Origin: JAPLST01 sp964397565
GTDB taxonomy: Bacteria; Auribacterota; UBA3054; JAPLST01
Length of the DNA: 64,000 nt
Assembly (NCBI GenBank): GCA_964397565.1
Contig: CAYNJC010000004.1
Span: forward strand, 106,014 to 170,013
Direction: 5' to 3'
Of the stretch, positions 42,869 to 51,144 are shown piece after piece (within the stretch, counting starts at the first letter, position 1; each line of letters begins with the position of its first letter). The position numbers and the translations under genes were made by a program. The notes beneath the pieces are model-generated. The model was not told the DNA's origin. It saw nothing but the letters and a program-made list of their open reading frames with translations, and made no database searches.

Positions 42869-44176
42869 ATGTTTAAGGACTGGAAAATCTTTGCCTGGTT
42901 GCTGGGCATCTTTTTGCTCGCGTTTTTTCTGCCGCTCGATAATCTCAAAATACAAGCGGCGATTTTTGAGGCGTTCCGCCTCTTGCAGTGGTACGCCCGC
43001 CAGCATGTCCTCGGCTGTGTCGTGCCGGCCATGTTCATCGCCGGCGCGATTGCGACCTTTCTGTCGCACGCCTCGGTCATGCGCTATCTCGGCCCGCGCG
43101 CCAACCGGCCGCTGGCCTATGCGGTCGCGTCGGTCTCGGGCTGCGTCCTGGCCGTTTGCTCGTGCAGCGTGCTGCCAATGTTCGCCGGCATTTACACGAT
43201 GGGCGCCGGGCTTGGGCCGGCCAGCGCGTTTCTCTATTCCGGGCCAGCGATCAACGTCATGGCAATTTTTCTGTCGGCGCGCGTGCTGGGGTTTGATATC
43301 GGCGTGGCGCGCGTGATCGGCGCGGTCAGTTTTGCGGTTGTGATCGGCCTGTGCATGAGCGTCCTGTTCCGGCGCAGCGAGGCCCAGCGTACGCGCATCA
43401 GCATGGCCATGCCCGCGCCGCCTGTCTCGCCGCGCTCGTTGTGGCAGACGGTTGCATTCTTTGCCGCCATGATTCTCTTCCTGGTCTTCAGCGATTGGTA
43501 CAACACCAATGATGTGACGCTGCACTTGCGTGATGGCCGCACGCTGACCGCCAATGTGCGCTACACCACGCGCGACGCGCTGGATTATCAAGTCTACGAC
43601 GCAACCCTGAAACTGCTGCCGGACGTGCAGCGCGTCAACAAAGCCGAGATTGTCACCATGACGCCGGTGCCCAGCACGGTCATGACGATTTATGGCATCA
43701 AATGGTATCTGGCGGGCGTGTTCGGCGTGCTGATCGTATGGATGACCTTCGGCTGGTTCTCGCGCGAGGAGCGCGGCCAGTGGATGAGCGCGACCTGGGA
43801 TTTCGCGAAGATGATCATCCCACTGTTGTTTGGCGGCGTGTTTGTGACCGGCTTTGTCGGCGCACTGATTCCCGAGAGCTATGTGGCCGGGCTGGTCGGC
43901 GGCAATACCTGGAGTTCGAATTTTTTTGCGTCGGTGATTGGCGCAATGTGGTACTTCGCGACCCTGACTGAAATCCCGATCACCGAGACGCTGATGAAAT
44001 TGGGTATGGGGCGCGGGCCGGCGCTGGCATTGCTGCTGGCCGGGCCGGCGCTGTCAGTGCCAAGCATCCTGGTGATTTATAAGGTCATCGGCTTCAAGCG
44101 CACGGCCGCATTTGTCGGCCTGGTGGTCGTCTTCTCGACCGTGCTGGGCTGGGTGTTTGGGGCGGTGGTGAGATGA
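42869..44176 (+). CDS. ArsP/YraQ-type permease (DUF318)
   Basis: 435 residues from ATG 42869. About eight TM helices occur in two blocks, each with a conserved signature: SVSGCVLAVCSCSVLPMFAG with SAFLYSGPAINVMAI in the first, and ATLTEIPITETLMKLG with LAGPALSVPSILV in the second. A soluble insert (about 220-270, LHLRDGRTLTANVRYTT) separates them. The CxCS/P signature is that of DUF318 permeases, which include ArsP, an exporter of trivalent organoarsenicals. Position behind arsR1 supports a metalloid or organometal role, not proven. Confidence 0.82.
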   Translation: MFKDWKIFAWLLGIFLLAFFLPLDNLKIQAAIFEAFRLLQWYARQHVLGCVVPAMFIAGAIATFLSHASVMRYLGPRANRPLAYAVASVSGCVLAVCSCSVLPMFAGIYTMGAGLGPASAFLYSGPAINVMAIFLSARVLGFDIGVARVIGAVSFAVVIGLCMSVLFRRSEAQRTRISMAMPAPPVSPRSLWQTVAFFAAMILFLVFSDWYNTNDVTLHLRDGRTLTANVRYTTRDALDYQVYDATLKLLPDVQRVNKAEIVTMTPVPSTVMTIYGIKWYLAGVFGVLIVWMTFGWFSREERGQWMSATWDFAKMIIPLLFGGVFVTGFVGALIPESYVAGLVGGNTWSSNFFASVIGAMWYFATLTEIPITETLMKLGMGRGPALALLLAGPALSVPSILVIYKVIGFKRTAAFVGLVVVFSTVLGWVFGAVVR

Positions 44177-44277
44177 AGTGCAAACCGTGCGTCAGTGGTC
44201 AGTGCGTTGGTGCGTCGGTGGGAATCTGCCATGCGCTCCCTGAAACTGGAAACTGAAAACCGAAAACTGAAAACAGG
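44177..44277. repeat. GTCAGTG / GAAACTGAAAACCG low-complexity repeat
   Basis: A short GC-poor tract of CTGAAACTGGAAACTGAAAAC type units, similar in kind to the tract at 25993. No gene. Confidence 0.45.
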
Positions 44278-44286
44278 ATGCCATAT

Positions 44287-44520
44287 ATGAAGACAATCCA
44301 GATCCTCGGCACCGGCTGCCCCAAATGCAAACAACTGGCGGAGAACGCCGCGTTGGCAATCACTGCTGCCGGCGTTGACGGTCACATCGAAAAAGTCACC
44401 CAGATCACGGAGATCATGAAATTCGGCGTGATGCTGACACCGGCCCTGGCGATCGACGGCGTGGTCAAGTGCATGGGCAAAGTACTCACGGTTGATGAAA
44501 TCAAAAGGTTACTGCAATGA
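44287..44520 (+). CDS. Small thioredoxin-fold protein with CPKC (MTH895-like)
   Basis: 77 residues from the ATG at 44287, chosen for AGGA about 7 nt upstream; an in-frame ATG lies at 44278. It has the active-site motif GTGCPKCKQL, the cis-Pro region GVMLTPALAIDGVV and KVLTVDEIKRLL, matching the small redox-active disulfide proteins. Such proteins are recurrent in arsR-permease clusters and are thought to deliver electrons or metalloid to partner proteins. Its stop overlaps the next start (ATGA at 44517). Confidence 0.85.
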   Translation: MKTIQILGTGCPKCKQLAENAALAITAAGVDGHIEKVTQITEIMKFGVMLTPALAIDGVVKCMGKVLTVDEIKRLLQ

Positions 44521-44966
44521 ACATGCAAATCAAACTGCTGATTGTTGTCTTACTCTGCAGTGCGGTGGTGGGTGTGCTGGTGCTGAAGGCGCGTCGCGCG
44601 CCGGTCGGGCCGGCAACGGCAGCCGCACCACAAGCAGCGCCTGCGGCGGCGACGGCCGCGGCACAATCCGCGCCAACCGCCGCGCTCCCGCGCCTGGTTG
44701 ATCTGGGCGCCGACAAATGCATTCCCTGCAAGATGATGGCGCCGATTCTGAAAGACTTGAAAACATCGCTGGTGGAGCGGCTGACGGTCGAGTTTATTGA
44801 TGTCTGGCAGAATCCGGACGCGGGCACGCCGTATAAAATCAAACTGATTCCAACCCAGATTTTCTTCGCCGCGGATGGCCGCGAACTCTTCCGCCACGAA
44901 GGCTTTTTCTCGAAAAAAGATATTCTGTTACAATGGGAACAGCTTGGCTATTCGTTAAGCCCTTGA
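44517..44966 (+). CDS. Membrane-anchored thioredoxin domain protein
   Basis: 149 residues: an N-terminal TM helix (about 6-24), an Ala/Pro linker (26-56), then a thioredoxin domain with LGADKCIPCKMMAPIL, the cis-Pro KLIPTQIFFAADGREL and GFFSKKDILLQW. The CIPC motif faces the periplasm if the anchor is N-in. Together with the CPKC protein upstream and the CcdA-like gene at 48094 it could form a cytoplasm-to-periplasm thiol relay. Confidence 0.85.
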   Translation: MNMQIKLLIVVLLCSAVVGVLVLKARRAPVGPATAAAPQAAPAAATAAAQSAPTAALPRLVDLGADKCIPCKMMAPILKDLKTSLVERLTVEFIDVWQNPDAGTPYKIKLIPTQIFFAADGRELFRHEGFFSKKDILLQWEQLGYSLSP

Positions 44967-44981
44967 CCCCTACGGAGACGT

Positions 44982-46139
44982 ATGACACGTTTACTTCCCA
45001 TCCTGCGCCACTCGGCCAAATGGCTGGCGCTCGCTGTTCTTGTAATGGTGCTCGTGTATCGGATGAACTTCGCGCCGGTGGCGGTGCTGGGCCACACGGT
45101 GTGTGCGGGCCCGCTTATTGCCGAGGTGCTAGGCACGGGCACGCTCGAGGCGCGGGTGAAAACGACGATCACACCGCGCATTCAGGAGCGGCTCGCCGCC
45201 GCCATGGTGGATCAAGGCGACATGGTCACGCAAGGGCAGGTCTTGGCCCAACTCGATGACGGAGAATCGCAGCGATTGGTGGACGTGGCGCAAGCAACGC
45301 TGGCGGCTGCCAGTGCCACGGCCGCGCGTGTGCAGGTGGATGAGGCGCGCGCGCAGGCGGTCGAGCGGCAGGCGCGGCGCGATCACGAACGCATCGCAAA
45401 TCTGCTCAGCACAAAAGTCAGTTCGCAAGCTGATTTTGACAAATCGCGCGAGCAATTGGATCTGGCGGAAGTGGACTTGAAGCGCGTGCGGGCAGCCACA
45501 ATCGAGGCGCAGCGCCAAGTCACCCTGGCCGAGAAGAATCTGGCGCACCAACAGGAACGGCTTACCTTCACACGCATTGTGAGTCCGTACGATGGCTTGA
45601 TCGTGCGGCGCGATCGCGACCCCGGCGGCGTGGTGGTGCCGGGCAGCTCATTGCTGCAGCTTGTTGCCACAAACGAATTATGGATCGCGGCGTGGGTGGA
45701 TGAAACGAGCATCGCCGCGCTCGCCACCGGCCAGCCGGCGCGGGTGGTGTTTCGCTCCGATCCGGCCGTGACCTATCCCGGCCGTGTTGCGCGGTTGGGT
45801 CGCGAGACCGACCGGGAAACGCGCGAATTCGTCGTGGATGTCCGGCTCGCGCGGCTACCCAAGAATTGGATGGTGGGCCAGCGCGCGGAAGCGTACATCG
45901 AGACCGGCCGCGCGTCCACGGCGCTGGTGGTGCCGCAGCGCTTTGTACAGTGGCACGGCGACGCGCCGGGGGTGTTCATCAACCAGCGCGGCCGGGCAGT
46001 GTGGCGCGCCATCACGCTCGGACTGCGCGGCCGGGATGCGGTCGAAGCCACCCACGGGCTGGCCGCCGGCACGCAGATCGTGCTGCCGCGCGACCCAAAA
46101 CAGGAACTCACGGACGGCCAACGCATCACCGTGCAATGA
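44982..46139 (+). CDS. MacA-like efflux adaptor protein
   Basis: 385 residues with an N-terminal TM helix, the lipoyl half-motif IAEVLGTGTLEARVKTTITPRIQ, a coiled-coil region (about 95-200) and barrel part (DPGGVVVPGSSLLQLVA, LWIAAWVDETSIAAL). It is a membrane-fusion protein of the MacA/HlyD type. It is translationally coupled to the ABC permease that follows (ATGA at 46136), so the three genes encode a MacAB-like exporter. Confidence 0.88.
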   Translation: MTRLLPILRHSAKWLALAVLVMVLVYRMNFAPVAVLGHTVCAGPLIAEVLGTGTLEARVKTTITPRIQERLAAAMVDQGDMVTQGQVLAQLDDGESQRLVDVAQATLAAASATAARVQVDEARAQAVERQARRDHERIANLLSTKVSSQADFDKSREQLDLAEVDLKRVRAATIEAQRQVTLAEKNLAHQQERLTFTRIVSPYDGLIVRRDRDPGGVVVPGSSLLQLVATNELWIAAWVDETSIAALATGQPARVVFRSDPAVTYPGRVARLGRETDRETREFVVDVRLARLPKNWMVGQRAEAYIETGRASTALVVPQRFVQWHGDAPGVFINQRGRAVWRAITLGLRGRDAVEATHGLAAGTQIVLPRDPKQELTDGQRITVQ

Positions 46140-47347
46140 ACCTTGCTCTCAAAGACATCCGCCATAATATCGGCCGTTTTGTCCTGACGACCATGGGCAT
46201 CAGCCTGCTCCTGATGATCGTTATGGGCATGGGCGGCATTTATCGTGGTCTAATCCGCGAGGCGACCCTGTTGGTGGCCACAATCGGCGCCGACTTGTGG
46301 GTGGTGCAAGGCAGCACGCGCGGGCCGTTCGCCGAACTCTCGCGCATGCCCGCCAGTCTCGAAGACCGCGTGCGGGCCGTCACCGGCGTGGCACACGCCC
46401 ACCGCTTTGTCTCGCATACGATTCAGCGCGCCTGGCGCGGCCAGCCGCTGCGCATGGTAGTGCAAGGCCTGGCCTGGCCGGATGACCGCGGCGATTGGAT
46501 TCCGTTGGTGGCCGGGCGCGCGCTGCGCCAGGCCCATTTTGAGATGATTGCCGACCGGTCGCTGGGACTGCAATTGGGCGAAAAACTGCGCTTGGGCAAG
46601 GATGTCTACACCGTCGTGGGCCTGACCAAAGGCGTGACCGGCACGAGCGGCGACGGCCTGGCCTTTTTCAGTGTCAGTGACGCGCAGGCGATTCAATTTG
46701 ATCTGCCGGGCGACGCCATTCGGCTCGAACGTCAGGCGCGCCGCGCCCGCGCCGAGGCCTCCGACATGGGCCGCATCCAGCCGACGATTCTCGAGCGCAG
46801 TGCCGGGCCGTCGCGCGGCCTGCCCGCGCTGCCGCCGCCGCAAATCAGCGCCGTGATGATCCGCCTCGCGCCCGGCGTCAATGCCGCGCAAGTGATGGCA
46901 ACCATTGCGGGCTGGCCGGATGTCACCGTCTACTCGCGAGCGCAGCAGGAGGAATTTCTTCTGGGCGGCATGGTCAGCCGCTCGCGCCGGCAGCTCGGCC
47001 TGTTTCGCATCCTGCTCATCATTGTCTCGACCATCATCATGGCCTTGATCATCTACACGCTGACCCTGGACAAAATCCACGACATTGCCATGCTCAAATT
47101 GATGGGCGCACGCAATGGTGTCATCACCGGGTTGATTCTGCAACAAGCGCTGCTGATTGGCGCGCTCGGATATGGTTTGGCCTACTGGCTGGGCACGTTT
47201 GCCTTTCCCTGTTTTCCACGGCAGGTCGTCATTACGCGCCCAGACTTGCTGCTGTTGGCCGCCATCGTGCTGGGTATCTCGGTGCTGGCCAGTCTGCTGG
47301 GCATCTGGAAAGCGATGCAGGTCGCGCCCAACAAGGTGCTGGCATGA
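46136..47347 (+). CDS. ABC transporter permease (FtsX/MacB-type)
   Basis: 403 residues from ATG 46136. One TM near the N-terminus (FVLTTMGISLLLMIVMGMGG) is followed by a large periplasmic MacB-PCD-like domain (ADLWVVQGSTRG onward), and three C-terminal TM helices including VSTIIMALIIYTLTLDKIHD and ALLGIWKAMQVAPNKVLA. This four-helix layout is the FtsX/DevC class. It partners with the ATPase starting in its stop codon. It lies in the arsR1 unit, so the cargo could be a metal-thiol or organometal species, but that is only context. Confidence 0.88.
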   Translation: MNLALKDIRHNIGRFVLTTMGISLLLMIVMGMGGIYRGLIREATLLVATIGADLWVVQGSTRGPFAELSRMPASLEDRVRAVTGVAHAHRFVSHTIQRAWRGQPLRMVVQGLAWPDDRGDWIPLVAGRALRQAHFEMIADRSLGLQLGEKLRLGKDVYTVVGLTKGVTGTSGDGLAFFSVSDAQAIQFDLPGDAIRLERQARRARAEASDMGRIQPTILERSAGPSRGLPALPPPQISAVMIRLAPGVNAAQVMATIAGWPDVTVYSRAQQEEFLLGGMVSRSRRQLGLFRILLIIVSTIIMALIIYTLTLDKIHDIAMLKLMGARNGVITGLILQQALLIGALGYGLAYWLGTFAFPCFPRQVVITRPDLLLLAAIVLGISVLASLLGIWKAMQVAPNKVLA

Positions 47348-48063
47348 ACAGTGCAGCCACACCGGCCATGCCCGCCGTCGAGACCTTCGGCCTGACCAAA
47401 GTGTATGGCGCGGGCAACACGGAAGTGGTGGCGCTGAAAGACGTGACGTTGCGCGTGGCGCGCGGTGAAGTGGTCGCGCTGCTTGGTCCGAGCGGCGCCG
47501 GCAAATCTACGTTGCTGAGCGCCATTGGGTTGATCAATCCGCCCACGGCCGGTCGCATTGTGCTGGGCGGCCAGCTCGTGCTGGACGGCGCGCGCGCCTT
47601 GGTGAACCTGCGGGCGTATCGCCGCACACAGATCGGCTTTGTTTTTCACAAGGCGAATTTGATCCCCTTTCTGACCGCGCTCGAGAATGTCCAGATCGCA
47701 ATGGAGATTAATGACCTGGCCGCCCGCCCTGCACGTCGGCGGGCGATGGCATTGCTGGACTACCTGGGCGTCAGCGACCGGGCCGCGCATTACCCCGACG
47801 CGCTGTCCGGCGGCCAGCAGCAGCGCGTCGCCGTGGCACGCGCACTGGCCAATGAACCACGCCTGATCCTGGCCGATGAACCCACCGCCGCACTCGACAG
47901 CCACCGCGGCCGGCAGGTCATGGAGTTGTTCCGCAAAGTCGCGCACGAACGCCAAGCCGCTGTCATCGTCGTGACGCACGACCACCGTGCCCTCGATGTG
48001 TTTGACCGAACGTATGAAATGGAAGACGGGCAGTTGCGCCCCGCGCCGGCGCCGCCACAGTGA
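47344..48063 (+). CDS. ABC transporter ATP-binding protein (MacB/LolD-type)
   Basis: 239 residues with Walker A LLGPSGAGKST, Q-loop GFVFHKANLIPFLT, ABC signature LSGGQQQRVAVARAL, Walker B LILADEPTAALD and H-loop VVTHDH. These match the LolD/MacB/DevA ATPases that energise FtsX-type permeases. It overlaps the permease gene by 4 nt and is followed 30 nt later by the CcdA-like gene. Confidence 0.92.
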   Translation: MNSAATPAMPAVETFGLTKVYGAGNTEVVALKDVTLRVARGEVVALLGPSGAGKSTLLSAIGLINPPTAGRIVLGGQLVLDGARALVNLRAYRRTQIGFVFHKANLIPFLTALENVQIAMEINDLAARPARRRAMALLDYLGVSDRAAHYPDALSGGQQQRVAVARALANEPRLILADEPTAALDSHRGRQVMELFRKVAHERQAAVIVVTHDHRALDVFDRTYEMEDGQLRPAPAPPQ

Positions 48064-48093
48064 TCATCATAGCAGCACCCCTGGATAGCAAAC

Positions 48094-48795
48094 ATGTTGG
48101 AACAACTTTTTGCAGCGTTGACGCATGCCGTCGAAGGCGCGCCCCACATTGCGCTGACGGCGGCGCTGTTGTGGGGCGTCTTGAGCATTATCCTCAGCCC
48201 GTGTCATCTGGCCAGCATTCCGCTGATTGTCGGTTTCATTGACGAGCAGGGCCGCATCTCGACGCGGCGTGCGTTCTGGATCGCCCTGCTGTTCAGCGCG
48301 GGCATTCTCATCACCATCGCGGTCATTGGCGCAATCACAGCTGCGGCCGGCCGCATGCTGGGCGATGTGGGCCGTTACGGCAACTATTTTGTCGCGGTCG
48401 TTTTCTTTGTGGTCGGTCTGCATCTGCTGGGTGTGATTCCCCTGCCGTGGTCGGGGCCGGGCAACGTCGGCATCAAGCGCAAGGGCGCGCTGGCGGCGTT
48501 TATTCTCGGCCTGGTGTTCGGCATTGCGCTCGGGCCGTGTACCTTTGCCTATATGGCGCCGATGCTGGCAATCACCTTCAAGCTGGCGGCGACGAACGTT
48601 TTGTACGGCATCGCGTTGCTGCTGGCCTACGGCATTGGCCACTGCAGTGTGATTGTCCTGGCCGGCACGTTCACCGAAGTACTTCAGCACTATCTGAATT
48701 GGAATGAGCGCTCGCACGGCGCGCTGTTGCTCAAGTACGCCTGCGGCGTGCTGGTGATTGCCGGCGGCGTGTGGCTGGTGTATACGGCGCCGTGA
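48094..48795 (+). CDS. CcdA/DsbD-type membrane thiol-disulfide protein (possibly ArsG-like)
   Basis: 233 residues with six predicted TM helices. The two redox cysteines typical for CcdA are in SPCHLASIPL (helix 1) and GPCTFAYMAP (helix 4), each next to Pro. It moves reducing equivalents from cytosolic thioredoxin across the membrane. Some CcdA-like proteins in arsenic islands have been named ArsG efflux permeases; I cannot separate the two by sequence alone. It closes the arsR1 unit. Confidence 0.82.
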   Translation: MLEQLFAALTHAVEGAPHIALTAALLWGVLSIILSPCHLASIPLIVGFIDEQGRISTRRAFWIALLFSAGILITIAVIGAITAAAGRMLGDVGRYGNYFVAVVFFVVGLHLLGVIPLPWSGPGNVGIKRKGALAAFILGLVFGIALGPCTFAYMAPMLAITFKLAATNVLYGIALLLAYGIGHCSVIVLAGTFTEVLQHYLNWNERSHGALLLKYACGVLVIAGGVWLVYTAP

Positions 48796-48929
48796 CAGGC
48801 AGAAATGGAACGATGGATGAATGGAAGCGTGGATGCATGGGCATTCGAGACACAACCTGCGTGGCTTTTCTTGCGCACCGGCACCGCGCGCCACAGCCAG
48901 ATGGCCGCGGGCTGGCCGCGCTAGCGGGC
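48796..48929. other. Spacer between the two metal units with a low-complexity tract
   Basis: ATGGAACGATGGATGAATGG-type repeats (48806-48840) resemble CTTCCATCC tracts elsewhere in the window. No gene. Confidence 0.45.
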
Positions 48930-48980
48930 TTGACAACGCCGCATGGACATGCTATAATACTTCGACACTTGGCGAAGTAT
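48930..48980 (+). promoter_or_regulatory. Perfect promoter and operator dyad of arsR2
   Basis: TTGACA (48930-48935), 17-bp spacer and TATAAT (48953-48958) form a perfect consensus with an extended -10 (TGCTATAAT). A perfect 8-bp-arm dyad, ATACTTCG (48957-48964) and CGAAGTAT (48973-48980), starts at the -10 and covers the transcription start. This placement is typical for ArsR-family repression. It would control the whole unit down to hgcB if no internal promoter exists. Confidence 0.8.
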
Positions 48981-49000
48981 AATAGTAATGGAATGCTCTT

Positions 49001-49378
49001 ATGAACCCCAAACCGACGCTGCAAGAATTGCTGTTGATCACCAATGCGCTGGCGGACGCCAACCGCGTCCGTCTGCTACTGGCATTGCGCACCGGCGAAT
49101 TGTGCCTGTGCCAGTTGTTGGGCCTGCTGAAGCTGGCGCCGTCGACCGTCTCAAAGCACATGTCGATCCTACACCAGGCCGGCGTGGTCGCGGCCAGCAA
49201 GCGCGGCAAATGGGTGTACTATGCGCTGGCCGGCCGCAGTGCCAGCCCGGTCGCACGCAAGGCCGTGGCATGGCTGATCGCCGCCGCCGCAGGCACACGC
49301 GAGATCGAAGCGGATGCCCGGCGTTTGAAAACAGTGAGCCAGACATCGCGCGATACACTCTGCCAATGCTATCGGTAA
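49001..49378 (+). CDS. arsR: ArsR-family transcriptional repressor 2
   Basis: 125 residues. Winged-helix core NALADANRVRLLLALRTGELCLCQLLGLLKLAPSTVSKHMSILHQAGVV, with a CLCQL pair in the alpha-3 position as in metalloid-sensing ArsR proteins, and a further C-terminal CQC (residues 122-124). KRGKWVYYAL is the wing. It is preceded by a well-formed operator. It heads the unit that ends with arsC, acr3 and hgcAB, so it is likely to respond to As(III) and may also control mercury methylation genes. Confidence 0.9.
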   Translation: MNPKPTLQELLLITNALADANRVRLLLALRTGELCLCQLLGLLKLAPSTVSKHMSILHQAGVVAASKRGKWVYYALAGRSASPVARKAVAWLIAAAAGTREIEADARRLKTVSQTSRDTLCQCYR

Positions 49379-49420
49379 AAATGTTGTGGTTGAAACTAAC
49401 CCTCAAAACAAAGAGAACCA

Positions 49421-50080
49421 ATGAAGACAGCAAGTACAAACAAAACGGATAGCACAAGCATCCAGGACGCGAGCTGCGGACCCGGCTGCTGCTGCACCAG
49501 CGGTGGATCGTTCAGCCGCATGCGCATGATTATTTGCGCACTCATTCTGGTGGCCGCGACCGTGCTGGTGGCGCGGGCCATCATCAAGAACCGTAGTGCG
49601 GCAACGCCCGTGCCGGCGGCCAGCTTTACCGCGCCGACCGTGGCACAGCCAGCCGCGACTGCGGGCAGCCTGGCCCCGCCGGCCGCCATTGCTGCCACAC
49701 CGGCCGAGCGCGTGGCGACGGAGATTGCGACGCTGGCCGAATTGAACACGGCCGCCGCCAAAACCGATGCGGTCTTTGTCTTTCTGCCGGGCAAGCGCGG
49801 CACGCCACCGCTGGCGCAGATGCAGGCCGCCGTCAAGACCATTGCCGCGCAAGGCAAAACAATCGGGATCTTCACCTTGAAGACGACGGCACCGGAATAC
49901 CAAAGCATTGCAGCCCAGGTGCCGGTCCCGTGTGTGCTGGCGATGGTGAAAGGCCGCGGCGCGGCGCCGGTCTCCGGTGACATTACCGAGGCAAAATTAG
50001 TGCAGGGCTTTGTCGCCGCATCGAGTGGCGGCGGCTGCGGCCCGGCCAGCAGTGGCTGCGGTCCGGCCGGCTGCAACTAA
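49421..50080 (+). CDS. Membrane-anchored thioredoxin-fold protein with Cys-rich ends (possibly ArsF-like)
   Basis: 219 residues. The cytosolic N-terminus has a SCGPGCCCTSGG cluster, followed by one TM helix (about 36-54), an Ala/Pro linker, and a thioredoxin-like domain (TDAVFVFLPGKRG ... VPVPCVLAMVKG) that keeps a Pro-Cys in the cis-Pro loop but lacks a CxxC. The C-terminus ends GGGCGPASSGCGPAGCN. The Cys clusters at both ends look like metal or metalloid ligands. Its place between arsR2 and a CcdA-like gene resembles the ArsF/ArsG pair of organoarsenical loci; this is a low-confidence comparison from memory. Confidence 0.68.
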   Translation: MKTASTNKTDSTSIQDASCGPGCCCTSGGSFSRMRMIICALILVAATVLVARAIIKNRSAATPVPAASFTAPTVAQPAATAGSLAPPAAIAATPAERVATEIATLAELNTAAAKTDAVFVFLPGKRGTPPLAQMQAAVKTIAAQGKTIGIFTLKTTAPEYQSIAAQVPVPCVLAMVKGRGAAPVSGDITEAKLVQGFVAASSGGGCGPASSGCGPAGCN

Positions 50081-50091
50081 CGGAGACGGGC

Positions 50092-50793
50092 ATGCTTGCA
50101 ACCATTACCCAAACGCTGCAAGAGGCCAGCACAAGCCCAGTGGCGCTGCCACTGGCATTCTTGCTGGGGCTGGTCAGCGCGGTCGCCAGCGCGTGCTGCA
50201 CCTTGCCGGCGATGGGCATGTTGATTGCCTACTCGGGCACGCGCCAAGACAGTTCGCGGCGCGCGGCCGTTGTCTCGGCGCTGGCGTTCATGATCGGCAC
50301 CAGTGTGGCACTGATTATCCTTGGCTTTATCGCCGGGTTTGTGGGGCAGGCCGCGCAAGCGCTGCTCGGCCGATACTGGAAGCTGTTTGCAGGTGTGATC
50401 GCCGTCGTGCTGGGCCTCGCGGCGCTCAAGCTGTTGCCGGCAAAAGTACCGCAGTTCACCCGCCAGACGGCGGTGCGTTCGGCCGGCCACGGCATGCTGG
50501 GCACGGTGATCGTTGGGTTGCTGATGGGCGGCGGCGTGGCGGCTTCGTCTCTACCGTGCAATCCCGGCATCTTCATTGTGATTGGCGCCAGTATTTTGAT
50601 GGGCCAGATTCTCTGGGGCATGCTGCTCATGGCGGCGTTTGGCGTCGGATTCAGTTTGCCGCTTGGCGCCATCCTGTTTGGCATCTCGTTCGGCAAAACG
50701 GCGCTCAAGGCGCAGAAGGTGGAGGCCGTCATCCGCAGCATCGCCGGCATCTTGCTGATTGGCGCCGGGCTGTATCTGTTAGCGACATTTTAG
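50092..50793 (+). CDS. CcdA/DsbD-like membrane protein (possibly ArsG-like permease)
   Basis: 233 residues, six TM helices in two repeats. Cysteines lie in SACCTLPAMGM (helix 1) and SLPCNPGIFIV (helix 4), at the redox positions of CcdA. It follows the Cys-flanked thioredoxin-fold protein by 11 nt and probably works with it. It differs from the 48094 protein (CCTLP rather than SPCHL), so the two are distant relatives, not a recent duplication. It either shuttles electrons or exports an aromatic arsenical; sequence does not decide. Confidence 0.8.
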   Translation: MLATITQTLQEASTSPVALPLAFLLGLVSAVASACCTLPAMGMLIAYSGTRQDSSRRAAVVSALAFMIGTSVALIILGFIAGFVGQAAQALLGRYWKLFAGVIAVVLGLAALKLLPAKVPQFTRQTAVRSAGHGMLGTVIVGLLMGGGVAASSLPCNPGIFIVIGASILMGQILWGMLLMAAFGVGFSLPLGAILFGISFGKTALKAQKVEAVIRSIAGILLIGAGLYLLATF

Positions 50794-51144
50794 CAAGGTC
50801 TTAAACCGCGTTACTTATGAACGAAGAGAACAAGAGGGCAGAAAGAGTTTATGAAAAACACGCATGCATGCCGGTGTACCCAGATCCGGCGTTTGGCATG
50901 TGTTGTTGCTCCCCACCGAGCTTGCCTCGGTGGAAGCAGAGATTGAGAAAGACCGCCAGCGCGCCTTTTCACTTAATCTCATTCACCCACGGCGCAAGGC
51001 CGTGGGGGTCTCAGCACACCCACCCGCAGCACACGTGCATGTATCTATCTGCCAAGTATTGCAATGTTGCCGCAATCTCTTTAGGCTCTTCGTTAAACAA
51101 TTTATGTGCTGATTAGTAAGACCAACCATACCAAGGCAGAAACT
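50794..51144. repeat. Repeat-filled spacer inside the arsR2 unit
   Basis: AACGAAGAGAACAAGAG (from 50820) and CTCTTCGTTAA (51091-51101) bound a dispersed element that contains the CCACCGAGC-TTG-CCTCGGTGG hairpin module at 50915-50938 (also at 1851 onward). I see no strong internal promoter. The element may have inserted into the operon and could reduce or reshape expression of the downstream genes. Confidence 0.6.

Noticed and set aside
48094..50793. The two CcdA-like genes as a recent duplication
   Set aside because: The cysteine contexts (SPCHL versus ACCTLP) and most of the sequence differ, so they are distant members of the family.
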